A DNA stretch of 6,182 nt from Desulfotignum sp. (GCA_011390235.1 JAABSS010000045.1:1-6182), one strand, 5' to 3'. Positions 1 through 6,182 are shown, counted from the stretch's first letter. Numbers and translations are program-made. Notes: generated by a model not told the origin, from the sequence alone.

Positions 1-967
1 GGGCATCGGGCAGATGGGCATCGGTGAGCCCGCCTCCGGCCCTGCAGGGCAGGTTGTAGAATCCGGCCATCTGGGCGGTGGCACTGGCGATCTTGAGGGC
101 TTCAGCCGTGCCCACTGCCGACACCATGGTGCGCATGTCAATGGGGGCGGAAGAAGACCCGTATAAAACCGGTGTGCCCGGACTGACCAGCTGGGTCAGC
201 ACCACGCCGGCCAGGATTTCCGCGTTTTCCAGGGCCAGCAGTTCCGGCAGGGAAACCGGGCCTGTCACCCCGGCCAAAATCATGTTGGAGATCACCACAG
301 GTTGTCGCCAGCCGGCCATCTGGAGGATCACGTCTCCTTCTTCTTTGGAAAACCGCAGCGGCGACATGGTATTGGCCACTGCCAGCACCACGGGTTTTTC
401 CAGCATTTTTTCCCGGCCGCCGAAAATGATGCCGGCCATCTCCAGGCTGTCTGCCGCTTCTTTGCCGCTGCCGGATGCCCCGAAAACGGGTTTGTCGCAC
501 ATGGTCATATAGGCCAGCATCATGTCCAGGTTGGCGGTGTCCCAGGGCTGGTCCGTGGGCTGCACCATGAGATACCCCCCGATATCCAGCTGATCTGATG
601 TCTGCACCAGTTTGCAGCAGGCCTTGAAATCTTCAAAGGTAGCCTGGCGCTGGGTACCGTCTGTTCCGGCAATGTTGGTGGCCCCGCCCGTGGGGCTGAA
701 CGCAAAATTTTCCTGGCCGATCTTCACATTGCGGGCCGGGTTTCTGGCATGCAATGTGAAGATCGGCACTGTAGTGGAAAGGGCTTTATAAATATCGGTT
801 GCTGAAAAATATACCCGGGTGCCATGGGTGGCAAACCCGTTGGCGTTGAACAGGCCGGCAATGCGCTCATTATTGAAATCAATGCCGGTCTGTTTTAAGA
901 TTTTTACGGATGCCTCGTGAATCAGTGTCAGATCCTGGAAGGAAAGCCGCTGCATCCTGTCGATCAT
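1..967 (-). CDS. MttB-superfamily corrinoid methyltransferase, partial at C-terminus
   Basis: This reading frame is open from the ATG at 967-965 to the left edge, giving 322 codons; the family is usually about 470-500 residues, so roughly the last third is missing. Family signatures seen are FTLHARNP..NVKIG near residues 70-85, PTGGATN after it, YGSSSAPIDMRT near 270-280 and LPCRAGGGLTDAHLPDA at the edge. Known members are cytoplasmic barrel enzymes that move a methyl group from a quaternary or tertiary amine (trimethylamine, glycine betaine, carnitine and others) to a cognate corrinoid protein. The substrate here cannot be told. The start is supported by GGAG (978-975) seven bases upstream. 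No in-frame TAG is visible, and the residue I believe aligns with pyrrolysine of archaeal MttB is glycine 313, so this is probably a non-pyrrolysine relative. It lies 19 bases downstream of glnS. Family assignment is firm; function is inferred. Confidence 0.9.
   Translation of the reverse strand, partial: MIDRMQRLSFQDLTLIHEASVKILKQTGIDFNNERIAGLFNANGFATHGTRVYFSATDIYKALSTTVPIFTLHARNPARNVKIGQENFAFSPTGGATNIAGTDGTQRQATFEDFKACCKLVQTSDQLDIGGYLMVQPTDQPWDTANLDMMLAYMTMCDKPVFGASGSGKEAADSLEMAGIIFGGREKMLEKPVVLAVANTMSPLRFSKEEGDVILQMAGWRQPVVISNMILAGVTGPVSLPELLALENAEILAGVVLTQLVSPGTPVLYGSSSAPIDMRTMVSAVGTAEALKIASATAQMAGFYNLPCRAGGGLTDAHLPDA
716..767. repeat. Perfect 17-bp inverted repeat inside the methyltransferase gene
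   Basis: GCCGATCTTCACATTGC at 716-732 is the exact reverse complement of GCAATGTGAAGATCGGC at 751-767, with an 18-base spacer at 733-750. In the gene's reading sense it encodes roughly PIFTLHARNPARNVKIG, a conserved stretch of the MttB family, so the repeat is embedded in real coding sequence. Transcribed, it would fold into a 17-bp hairpin. There is no U-run directly after it, so it does not look like an intrinsic terminator. Confidence 0.95.
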
Positions 968-974
968 GGTGTGT

Positions 975-978
975 CTCC
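975..978 (-). promoter_or_regulatory. Ribosome binding site of the MttB-family gene
   Basis: GGAG on the minus strand stands seven bases before the ATG at 967-965 and inside the 19-base gap after the glnS stop. It decides the start against the in-frame ATG four codons later (955-953), which has no comparable site. Confidence 0.7.
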
Positions 979-986
979 AAACAAAA

Positions 987-2690
987 TTACGATGTTTTTT
1001 TGGGTTTGTTCTCCTGCTGGTTTCTGGTGAATCTGGCCCAGGCATCCCGCAGGGTCACGGTGCGGTTGAAAACCGGTGCGCCCGGGGTGCTGTCCTGTGC
1101 ATCCAGACAGAAATACCCCAGCCGTTCAAACTGAAACACCTGTTCAAAAGCGGCATTTTCCAGGCCTTTTTCCAGTTTGCAGTCATCCAGGGTTTCCAGC
1201 GATTCCGGATTCAGATTCTGTGTAAATTCCTGTCCCCCTTTTTCAGGGTCTTCATCTTTGAACAACCGGTCATACAGGCGGACCCGGGCGGACAGGCAGT
1301 CTTTTGCATTGACCCAGTGGATGGTGCCTTTCACCTTTCTGCCGTCCGGTGCATTGCCACCTCTTGTTTTGGGATCATAAGTACAGATCAGCGCAGTGAC
1401 CCGGCCCTGATCGTCCTTGACCACTTCTTTGCAGGTCACAAAATAGGCATTGCGCAGCCGCACTTCCCGTCCCGGCCCTAAGCGGAAGAATTTTTTGGGG
1501 GGATCTTCCATGAAATCGTCCTGCTCCACATAGATCTCCTTTGAAAAACTGATGTTCCGGATACCCATCTCCGGTTTCTGGGGATGTACCATGGCTTCCA
1601 GGGTCTCGGTCTTGTCTTCCGGATAATTTTCAATGACCACTTTTAAAGGCTTCAGCACCCCCATTACCCGGGGGGCTTTTTCATTGAGGTCATCCCTGAG
1701 GCAGGATTCCAGCAGGCCCACGTCGATGCGGCTTTCTTTTTTGGACACCCCGATGGTGTCACAAAAGTTTCTGATGGAAGCCGGGGTGTAGCCCCGCCGG
1801 CGCATGCCTTCCAGGGTCGGCAGCCGGGGATCATCCCAGCCCGACACATGGCCCTGGTCCACCAGCAGCTGAAGCTTGCGCTTGGACAATACCGTGTAAT
1901 TGATATTCATGCGGGCAAATTCGATCTGCCGGGGATGGCAGGGCACGGACAGATTGTCCAGAAACCAGTCATACAGGGGCCTATGGTCTTCAAATTCCAG
2001 GCTGCACAAGGAATGGGTGATGCCTTCCAGGGCATCGGATATGCAGTGGGTGAAATCATACATGGGATAAATGCACCATTTGTCCCCGGTTCTGGGATGG
2101 GGGGCTTTTTTGATGCGGTATATCACTGGATCACGCAGGTTGATGTTTGGAGAGGCCATGTCGATTTTGGCCCGCAGGGTATGGGATCCTTCTTCAAACT
2201 CCCCGTTTTTCATGCGCGCAAACAGGTCCAGGTTTTCAGCCAAGGACCGGTCCCTGAACGGGCTGTTTGTGCCCGGTTCGGTCAATGTGCCCCGAAAGGC
2301 TTTGATCTCTTCGCCGGGCAGGCTGCACACATAGGCCAGACCTTTTTCTATGAGTTCTTCGGCAAATCCGTAGAGCCGGTCAAAATAATCCGAGGCAAAC
2401 AACGCACTGCCATAATCAAATCCCAGCCAGTGCACCGTGGATTCAATGGAATCGATATAGATCTGTTTTTCCTTTGCCGGATTGGAATCATCAAACCGCA
2501 GGTTGCAGTGGCCGTTGAATTTTTTGGCCATATTGAAATTCAGGCAGATGGATTTGGCATGGCCGATGTGCAGGTATCCGTTGGGTTCCGGAGGGAACCG
2601 GGTGGCCACCCTGCCGTCGTTTTTGTGGTTTTCCACATCCGTTCTGATGATGGATTCTATAAAATGGCTTTTACTGATGATCTCTTCCAT
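987..2690 (-). CDS. glnS: Glutaminyl-tRNA synthetase (GlnRS)
   Basis: This 567-residue protein matches the usual bacterial GlnRS length (about 550). GlnRS is a cytoplasmic class I synthetase that charges tRNA-Gln with glutamine using ATP. The signature PPEPNGYLHIGHAKSI (33-48) carries the HIGH motif at 41-44, and LSKRKL at 268-273 is the KMSKS equivalent. RFDDSNP (65-71) and PMYDF (209-213) hold the acidic and tyrosine residues that recognise glutamine in the family, and ISDALEGITHSLCSLEFEDHR (217-237) is also typical. The C-terminal half, from about 340, is the anticodon-binding beta-barrel region with the conserved GTIHWV. These separate it from GluRS. The start is supported by AGAGGA at 2700-2695, four bases before the ATG. 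It heads a probable two-gene unit with the methyltransferase. GlnRS implies direct glutaminylation rather than sole reliance on the GatCAB transamidation route. Confidence 0.98.
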   Translation of the reverse strand: MEEIISKSHFIESIIRTDVENHKNDGRVATRFPPEPNGYLHIGHAKSICLNFNMAKKFNGHCNLRFDDSNPAKEKQIYIDSIESTVHWLGFDYGSALFASDYFDRLYGFAEELIEKGLAYVCSLPGEEIKAFRGTLTEPGTNSPFRDRSLAENLDLFARMKNGEFEEGSHTLRAKIDMASPNINLRDPVIYRIKKAPHPRTGDKWCIYPMYDFTHCISDALEGITHSLCSLEFEDHRPLYDWFLDNLSVPCHPRQIEFARMNINYTVLSKRKLQLLVDQGHVSGWDDPRLPTLEGMRRRGYTPASIRNFCDTIGVSKKESRIDVGLLESCLRDDLNEKAPRVMGVLKPLKVVIENYPEDKTETLEAMVHPQKPEMGIRNISFSKEIYVEQDDFMEDPPKKFFRLGPGREVRLRNAYFVTCKEVVKDDQGRVTALICTYDPKTRGGNAPDGRKVKGTIHWVNAKDCLSARVRLYDRLFKDEDPEKGGQEFTQNLNPESLETLDDCKLEKGLENAAFEQVFQFERLGYFCLDAQDSTPGAPVFNRTVTLRDAWARFTRNQQENKPKKTS

Positions 2691-2921
2691 TGGTTCCTCT
2701 TTTGTCAGCAGGCATCCCTGCCTGTTATCCCCTTACCGCCCGCCCAAAACAATCTATGCGGCGACGGCGACTCTCACAATATATGGCAATGCATTCAAAA
2801 CTTTTATAATTAACATATATACAATCGGGTTAAAAGAGATAAAGCATCCTTTATGAATAGAAAATCAACAAACCAGTGCAGGATTGACAACCTGCTGTAT
2901 TGCCGATAGGATTCTGGAAAA
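2691..2921. other. Divergent glnS / mtgA spacer with AT-rich core
   Basis: This 231-base region holds no gene that I can support. The core at about 2775-2870 is AT-rich and should contain the promoters of both divergent genes. A perfect TATAAT lies on the plus strand at 2805-2810 but lacks a good -35 partner. I could not pick a clear glnS promoter on the minus strand. Two small inverted repeats share the same arms: GCAGG-4-CCTGC at 2708-2721 and GCAGG-8-CCTGC at 2878-2895. The arms are only 5 bp, so they may be chance. Confidence 0.5.
2884..2912 (+). promoter_or_regulatory. Possible sigma70-type promoter of mtgA
   Basis: A perfect TTGACA (2884-2889) is followed after 17 bases by TAGGAT (2907-2912), a four-of-six -10 match. 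The expected transcription start, near 2919, falls only about three bases before the annotated ATG. If this promoter is real, mtgA would be nearly leaderless or would start at the second in-frame ATG (2937). The -35 box sits between the two arms of a small GCAGG/CCTGC inverted repeat. Confidence 0.3.
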
Positions 2922-3638
2922 ATGAAAGACATTGTCATGAAAAAAAAACAGCCCCGTTCATTTTCCAGATGGATTCTCAAAAGCCTTTTAAAGCTTTTTC
3001 TGCTTCTGGTCTGCCTGTCTTTGTTCCAGGTTGTGGTATTGAAATACATTGATCCGCCGTTCACCGTCAATATGGTCTGGGAGCGGCTGCGCCATGAATT
3101 GTTTGATGCCCCTTATGTTGTGCCTTCCTACGGATGGCAGAACCTTTCCAAGATTTCTCCCCATTTAAAACAGGCCGTGATTGCCGCTGAAGACCAGCGG
3201 TTTCTGACCCACCATGGCTTTGATTTTGCAGAGATAAAAATTGTTTTTAAAAATGTCCTGGAGGGAAAATCCTTCAGAGGTGCCAGCACCATCACCATGC
3301 AGGCTGCCAGATCCGTATTTTTGCCGGCCACCCGGAATCCTTTGCGAAAGCTGGCAGAAGCCTGGTACACGGTACTCATTGAACTGGTATGGGACAAAGC
3401 GCGTATCCTGGAAATCTATTTGAACACCGTGGACTGGGGCACCGGGATTGTGGGTTCCCAGGCAGGGGCACGCGCCTATTTTGCAAAAGATGCCGCCAAT
3501 CTGACCAGAGAGCAGGCAGCCCTGATGGCTGCGATCCTGCCCAGTCCCCACAAATGGTCGCCCACTGATCCCAGCGAGTACCTGAAAAAAAGACAGCAGC
3601 GGATTCTTGCAGCCATGCCGGCCATGCCCCTGCTATAA
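2922..3638 (+). CDS. mtgA: Monofunctional biosynthetic peptidoglycan glycosyltransferase
   Basis: This 238-residue protein is close to the typical MtgA length (about 240). It is a family GT51 enzyme that polymerises lipid II into glycan strands at the periplasmic face of the inner membrane. A basic N-terminus (7-20) precedes one membrane anchor at about 21-40. The glycosyltransferase motifs follow in order: EDQRFLTHHG (90-99, catalytic Glu90), GASTITMQ (120-127), RKLAE (142-146, second Glu146) and KARILEIYLNTVDWG (159-173). There is no transpeptidase domain, and the protein stops soon after the fold ends, so it is not a truncated class A PBP. Met rather than Gln in the STITMQ motif is known in GT51 relatives. 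The start is not certain: GGA at 2916-2918 is close to the first ATG, and Met6 (2937) is an alternative. The in-frame stop at 2907 limits upstream extension. It appears monocistronic. Confidence 0.95.
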   Translation: MKDIVMKKKQPRSFSRWILKSLLKLFLLLVCLSLFQVVVLKYIDPPFTVNMVWERLRHELFDAPYVVPSYGWQNLSKISPHLKQAVIAAEDQRFLTHHGFDFAEIKIVFKNVLEGKSFRGASTITMQAARSVFLPATRNPLRKLAEAWYTVLIELVWDKARILEIYLNTVDWGTGIVGSQAGARAYFAKDAANLTREQAALMAAILPSPHKWSPTDPSEYLKKRQQRILAAMPAMPLL

Positions 3639-3910
3639 AAAAAGCACCGTCACATAGGGAGCTAACCTTCGAAATCAATGAGGTTTCCAAGATGTTGATC
3701 GGGCTCAAGTAATTTGACAGGAATGCCCCACTGGCATACCTCGTTTGTGTCATCTTCCGGAACGTATCAATCGAAAATTCAGGATGGCACGATTAAAGAC
3801 ATATATCCGAAAAGATACTGGCCCGGAGAAAAAATCGAAGAAGAACGCACGGAAATGACACAAGCAGTCAAAACCGGCTTTGCCAAAAAAGGGCGGTTCT
3901 AAAGAAAAAA
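3639..3910. other. Spacer between mtgA and tRNA-His, probably decayed sequence
   Basis: No intact recognised gene lies here. It starts with a short tail that looks protein-derived (3659-3712, described separately). A frame from TTG 3714 or ATG 3723 to 3902 could encode about 60 residues, with a charged tail containing RYWPGEKIEEERTEMTQ. I recognise no family in it, and the AGGA sits directly against the ATG, so I do not call it a gene. A weak hairpin (AACCG / CGGTT) spans about 3872-3899. The tract lies directly beyond the 3' end of the tRNA, a common integration position, but I see no duplicated tRNA end. Confidence 0.45.
3659..3712 (+). pseudogene. Possible C-terminal remnant of an S23-type four-helix-bundle protein
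   Basis: This frame reads RELTFEINEVSKMLIGLK followed by TAA at 3710-3712. The pattern EINEVSKMLIGL resembles the last helix of the small four-helix-bundle proteins of the S23 (23S rRNA intervening sequence protein) family, from memory of that family. Nothing upstream fits the rest of the protein, because mtgA ends just before, so only about 17 residues would remain. Such a short match may be chance. It fits a deletion remnant downstream of mtgA. Confidence 0.35.
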
Positions 3911-3987
3911 TGGGGTGAGTGACGGGACTTGAACCCGCGACCACCAGGGCCACAACCTGGTGCTCCACCAACTGAGCTACACCCACC
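3911..3987 (-). tRNA. tRNA-His (anticodon GTG)
   Basis: The reverse strand folds as a complete cloverleaf. The acceptor pairs GTGGGTG (3986-3980) with CACTCAC (3921-3915), including one G-U. There is a GCTC/GAGC D-stem, an anticodon stem CCAGG/CCTGG with loop TTGTGGC (3955-3949), and a T-arm GCGGG-TTCAAGT-CCCGT. The anticodon GTG (3953-3951) reads CAY histidine codons. The hallmark extra 5' guanosine (G-1, position 3987) faces discriminator C (3914), the identity element for HisRS. CCA is encoded (3913-3911). A T-rich run follows immediately, which may end the transcript. It stands alone, between mtgA and the selB unit, on the opposite strand to both. Confidence 0.97.
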
Positions 3988-4004
3988 GCAAAAAACTCTC
4001 CTAC

Positions 4005-4031
4005 ATTATCAGAACCGCCTGCATTTTTCAA
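4005..4031 (-). promoter_or_regulatory. Possible promoter of tRNA-His
   Basis: On the minus strand TTGAAA (4031-4026) is followed after 15 bases by GATAAT (4010-4005, five of six). The -10 lies 17 bases before the tRNA 5' end, a suitable distance for a short leader. The spacer is shorter than ideal, so the -35 assignment is uncertain. Confidence 0.4.
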
Positions 4032-4076
4032 TAGTTTTTTCACAATCTGCCACAAACAGGGGTATGATATTAAACA

Positions 4077-4105
4077 TTGACCTCACCCGGTTGTTTGACT
4101 ATTAT
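4077..4105 (+). promoter_or_regulatory. Sigma70-type promoter of the small membrane gene and selB
   Basis: TTGACC (4077-4082) and TATTAT (4100-4105) are separated by exactly 17 bases, and each matches consensus at five of six positions. Expected transcription start is near 4112, leaving a leader of about 38 bases before the ATG at 4150. It is the best promoter-like sequence in the window and is correctly placed to drive both downstream genes. Confidence 0.65.
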
Positions 4106-4149
4106 TCCTGGTACAAAAAAATATTTCCAGCCAATGAAAGGAACACTTC

Positions 4150-4332
4150 ATGGATGCACTGCTCATATTTGTTATCCGGCTCATCCTGGGACTGGTATTT
4201 GGGGTCCTTCTGGTCCGGGTATTCAAACCGGAATGGGGGATGGTTAACGGTATAATCACCGGCCTGGTTCTGGTGGCCCTGGCCTATGCTCTGCAGTATT
4301 TTAAAAAACCCAACCCCCGGAAAAAGGGATAG
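4150..4332 (+). CDS. Small two-helix membrane protein of unknown function
   Basis: This 60-residue protein has two predicted membrane helices, about 3-23 and 31-49, separated by a short loop (RVFKPEWGMVNG). It ends in a basic tail (YFKKPNPRKKG) that suggests a cytoplasmic C-terminus. I do not recognise the family. It is likely real: AAGGA at 4138-4142 is seven bases from the ATG, a good promoter lies upstream, and the hydrophobic pattern is coherent. It ends five bases before the selB start, so the two genes are probably co-transcribed and perhaps translationally coupled. Nothing in the sequence ties it to selenium metabolism, and the link to selB may be positional only. Confidence 0.8.
   Translation: MDALLIFVIRLILGLVFGVLLVRVFKPEWGMVNGIITGLVLVALAYALQYFKKPNPRKKG
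4325..4329 (+). promoter_or_regulatory. Ribosome binding site deciding the TTG start of selB
   Basis: AGGGA lies eight bases before TTG 4338. The selB frame has a stop at 4302-4304 and no ATG or GTG between it and the TTG. The GTPase motif begins within ten residues, so TTG is the only sensible start. The site overlaps the last codons of the small membrane gene. Confidence 0.65.
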
Positions 4333-4337
4333 ACCCA

Positions 4338-6182
4338 TTGGATAATATCATTCTCGGCACAGCCGGCCATATCGACCATGGAAAAACCAGCCTGGTAAAG
4401 GCATTAACCGGCATTGAAACCGACCGTCTCAAGGAAGAAAAACAAAGGGGCATCACCATTGAGCTGGGATTTGCCTTTCTGGATTTACCCGGGGGCACCC
4501 ATATCGGCATTGTGGATATGCCGGGCCATGAAAAATTTGTAAAAAACATGGTGGCAGGGTCCTCAGGCATCGATGTGGTCACCATGGTCATTGCAGCGGA
4601 CGAAGGGGTCATGCCCCAGACCCGGGAACACATGGAAATCTGCAACCTCATGGGCATTGAACACGGCCTGATCGCCCTGACCAAGACCGATATGGTGGAT
4701 GAGGACCTGCTGGAACTGGCCATGGAAGATATCCATGATTTTGTTCAGGGCACATTTCTGGAAGACAAGCCTGTCATCCCCGTATCTTCGGTCACAGGGC
4801 AGGGTCTGGAACAATTTGTAGCAGCCCTTGAGGAGATCTGCAGCACCCTGCCGGAACGAAAATTTTCCTCCATATTCCGGCTGCCTGTGGACCGGGTGTT
4901 CAGCATGAAAGGATTCGGCACGGTGATAACCGGTACCCTGGCCTCAGGCAGTATCCGGGTGGGAGAAGATATCATGGTCTATCCCAAAAAAATTGTTTCC
5001 AAAGTGCGGGGCATCCAGGTGCATTCCAGCAGTGTGGAAGAAGCCGGAGCCGGTACCCGCACCGCCATCAATTTCCAGGGCTTGGACAAGGAATCTGTAA
5101 ACCGGGGGGACATTCTTTCCACTCCCGGCACCCTCATTGAAAGTTATATGGTGGATGCTGGATTCCATTTTTTAAAATCCAATACGCGGCCGGCCAAAGC
5201 ACGCACCCGGGTACGATTCCATTCCGGCACCAGTGAGATTCTGGGATATATGGTCCTTCTGGACAGAGAAGAACTGCTGCCCGGCGATGATGCCCTGGTC
5301 CAGTTCCGCCTGGAATCACCGGTATGCTGTATAAAAGATGACCGGTACGTTGTCAGAAGCTATTCCCCGGTGAGAACCATCGGGGGCGGGGCCATTCTCA
5401 ATCCGGTGTCCCAGAAGCACAAACACCTGGATGTGCCTGTGATTCAGGGCCTGAACGCCCTGGCAGCAGAAGATATGGAACAGACCATTTTATTTTTCCT
5501 GTCTTTGAAAGGCTTTAAAGGGCTCAGTTTCAATGATCTGCGGATCATGACGAATATCACTGATAAAAAACTGGCGGCAGCCCTGCAGAAGATGCTGGCC
5601 CGGCAGGAGATCATCCAGACGGACAAGGAAAGACAAATCTATGTCAGCGGTGCATTTTTCACTGATTTCAAAACAAAGGTCTTAGAAAAAATCCAGCAGT
5701 ACCATGAAGCCAATCCTTTAAAAGAGGGCATGCCCACCCAGGAACTTAAATCCAAGTTCAAGTACATCAAAGATCCCAAATTCTTCAATATCCTGTTTTC
5801 CCGGCTTGACAAGGAAAACACTGTGGTACTGGACAAAAACCTGGTGAAACTGGCAGGATTTGAAGTAGCTTTGCAGGTGGACCAGCATGAAGTAAAGCAA
5901 AAAATCATTCAGATTTACCGGACCGCAGGCCTGACTCCGCCTTTTTTTCGGACAGTGTGCCAGGATCTGGACCTGAACAAAAATACGGCAAAAGATGTGC
6001 TGCAGATGCTCATTGATGAAAAACAGATCGTCAAGACAAAGGATGACCTGTTTTTTGATGCAGCAGCCATTGCCGGGCTGGAAAAAGACCTGAAGGATTT
6101 TCTCAAAAAAAACGAAAAAATCACCACCCCGGAATTCAAGGATATGACAGGGATTTCCAGAAAATTTGTCATCCCCCTTATT
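4338..6182 (+). CDS. selB: Selenocysteine-specific elongation factor SelB, C-terminus cut by the window
   Basis: The frame is open from TTG 4338 to the right edge, 615 codons. SelB proteins are about 610-640 residues, so perhaps 20-30 are missing. SelB is the EF-Tu-like GTPase that carries Sec-tRNA(Sec) to UGA codons marked by a SECIS hairpin. The GTPase domain (about 1-170) shows GHIDHGKT (10-17), the switch segment KQRGITIELGF (35-45), DMPGHEKF (60-67), TKTD (115-118) and PVSS.TGQGL. The GITIELGF and DMPGHEKF wording is characteristic of SelB rather than EF-Tu. Beta-barrel domains with GFGTVITGTLASG follow to about residue 355, including RTIGGGAILNP. The rest, from about 365, is the tandem winged-helix region that binds SECIS RNA, ending in GISRKFVIPLI. 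It is the second gene of a unit with the small membrane protein. No selA, selC or selenoprotein gene is in the window. Confidence 0.97.
   Translation, partial: MDNIILGTAGHIDHGKTSLVKALTGIETDRLKEEKQRGITIELGFAFLDLPGGTHIGIVDMPGHEKFVKNMVAGSSGIDVVTMVIAADEGVMPQTREHMEICNLMGIEHGLIALTKTDMVDEDLLELAMEDIHDFVQGTFLEDKPVIPVSSVTGQGLEQFVAALEEICSTLPERKFSSIFRLPVDRVFSMKGFGTVITGTLASGSIRVGEDIMVYPKKIVSKVRGIQVHSSSVEEAGAGTRTAINFQGLDKESVNRGDILSTPGTLIESYMVDAGFHFLKSNTRPAKARTRVRFHSGTSEILGYMVLLDREELLPGDDALVQFRLESPVCCIKDDRYVVRSYSPVRTIGGGAILNPVSQKHKHLDVPVIQGLNALAAEDMEQTILFFLSLKGFKGLSFNDLRIMTNITDKKLAAALQKMLARQEIIQTDKERQIYVSGAFFTDFKTKVLEKIQQYHEANPLKEGMPTQELKSKFKYIKDPKFFNILFSRLDKENTVVLDKNLVKLAGFEVALQVDQHEVKQKIIQIYRTAGLTPPFFRTVCQDLDLNKNTAKDVLQMLIDEKQIVKTKDDLFFDAAAIAGLEKDLKDFLKKNEKITTPEFKDMTGISRKFVIPLI

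Noticed and set aside
1848..2813. A 321-residue plus-strand frame opposite glnS.
   Set aside because: It is the antisense of a well-conserved GlnRS coding region and has no family features; long antisense frames are expected in GC-rich genes.
3872..3899. A possible intrinsic terminator (AACCG / CGGTT with a short T-run on the minus strand) downstream of tRNA-His.
   Set aside because: The stem is only 5 bp with a long loop, and the T-run directly after the CCA end already offers a simpler stop.
3714..3902. A frame of about 60 residues between mtgA and tRNA-His.
   Set aside because: It has a TTG start or an ATG with a badly spaced ribosome binding site and no recognised family; kept only as a note in the spacer description.
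3892..4019. A 9-base inverted repeat (GGCGGTTCT / AGAACCGCC) flanking the tRNA-His gene.
   Set aside because: The upstream arm lies between the -35 and -10 of the likely promoter, so it is not transcribed with the tRNA, and 9-base matches over this distance are not rare.
3750..4055. A minus-strand frame of about 100 residues containing GVAQLVEHQVVALVVAGSS.
   Set aside because: This stretch is the translation of the tRNA-His gene itself, a common false protein in annotations; the rest has no recognisable domain.
4063..4255. A plus-strand frame starting MILNIDLTRLFDYYSW.
   Set aside because: It spans the promoter and then reads the small membrane gene in another frame; its second half is an out-of-frame shadow and it has no good ribosome binding site.

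Overview
The window reads as ordinary chromosomal DNA from a Gram-negative anaerobe, most likely a deltaproteobacterial sulfate reducer of the Desulfobacteraceae type. That placement is inferred from the gene mix (GlnRS-type glutaminyl-tRNA synthetase, an MttB-family methyltransferase, the selenocysteine factor SelB and a proteobacterial-type MtgA). No marker gene fixes the species. Base composition is moderately GC-rich in the genes, with AT-rich spacers.

Left part (1-2690, minus strand): glnS is followed after 19 bases by an MttB-superfamily methyltransferase gene that runs off the left edge. They look like a two-gene transcription unit, glnS first. The methyltransferase gene contains a perfect 17-bp inverted repeat (716-732 / 751-767), the strongest unexplained sequence structure in the window. 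No in-frame amber codon occurs in the visible part, and the position that I believe aligns with pyrrolysine in archaeal MttB is glycine.

Middle (2691-4149): an AT-rich divergent spacer separates glnS from mtgA (plus strand), a complete monofunctional peptidoglycan glycosyltransferase. Between mtgA and a tRNA-His gene (minus strand, 3911-3987) lie about 270 bases without a convincing intact gene. They begin with a short tail resembling the C-terminus of an S23-type four-helix-bundle protein, probably a decayed gene.

Right part (4077-6182, plus strand): a good sigma70-type promoter precedes a 60-residue two-helix membrane protein of unknown function. This is followed after 5 bases by selB, which starts at TTG and lacks only its last few residues at the right edge.

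The genes do not form one pathway. Three concern translation (glnS, tRNA-His, selB), one the cell wall (mtgA), and one C1/methylamine metabolism (MttB family). I see no mobile element with intact ends, no CRISPR array and no clear novel multigene system.
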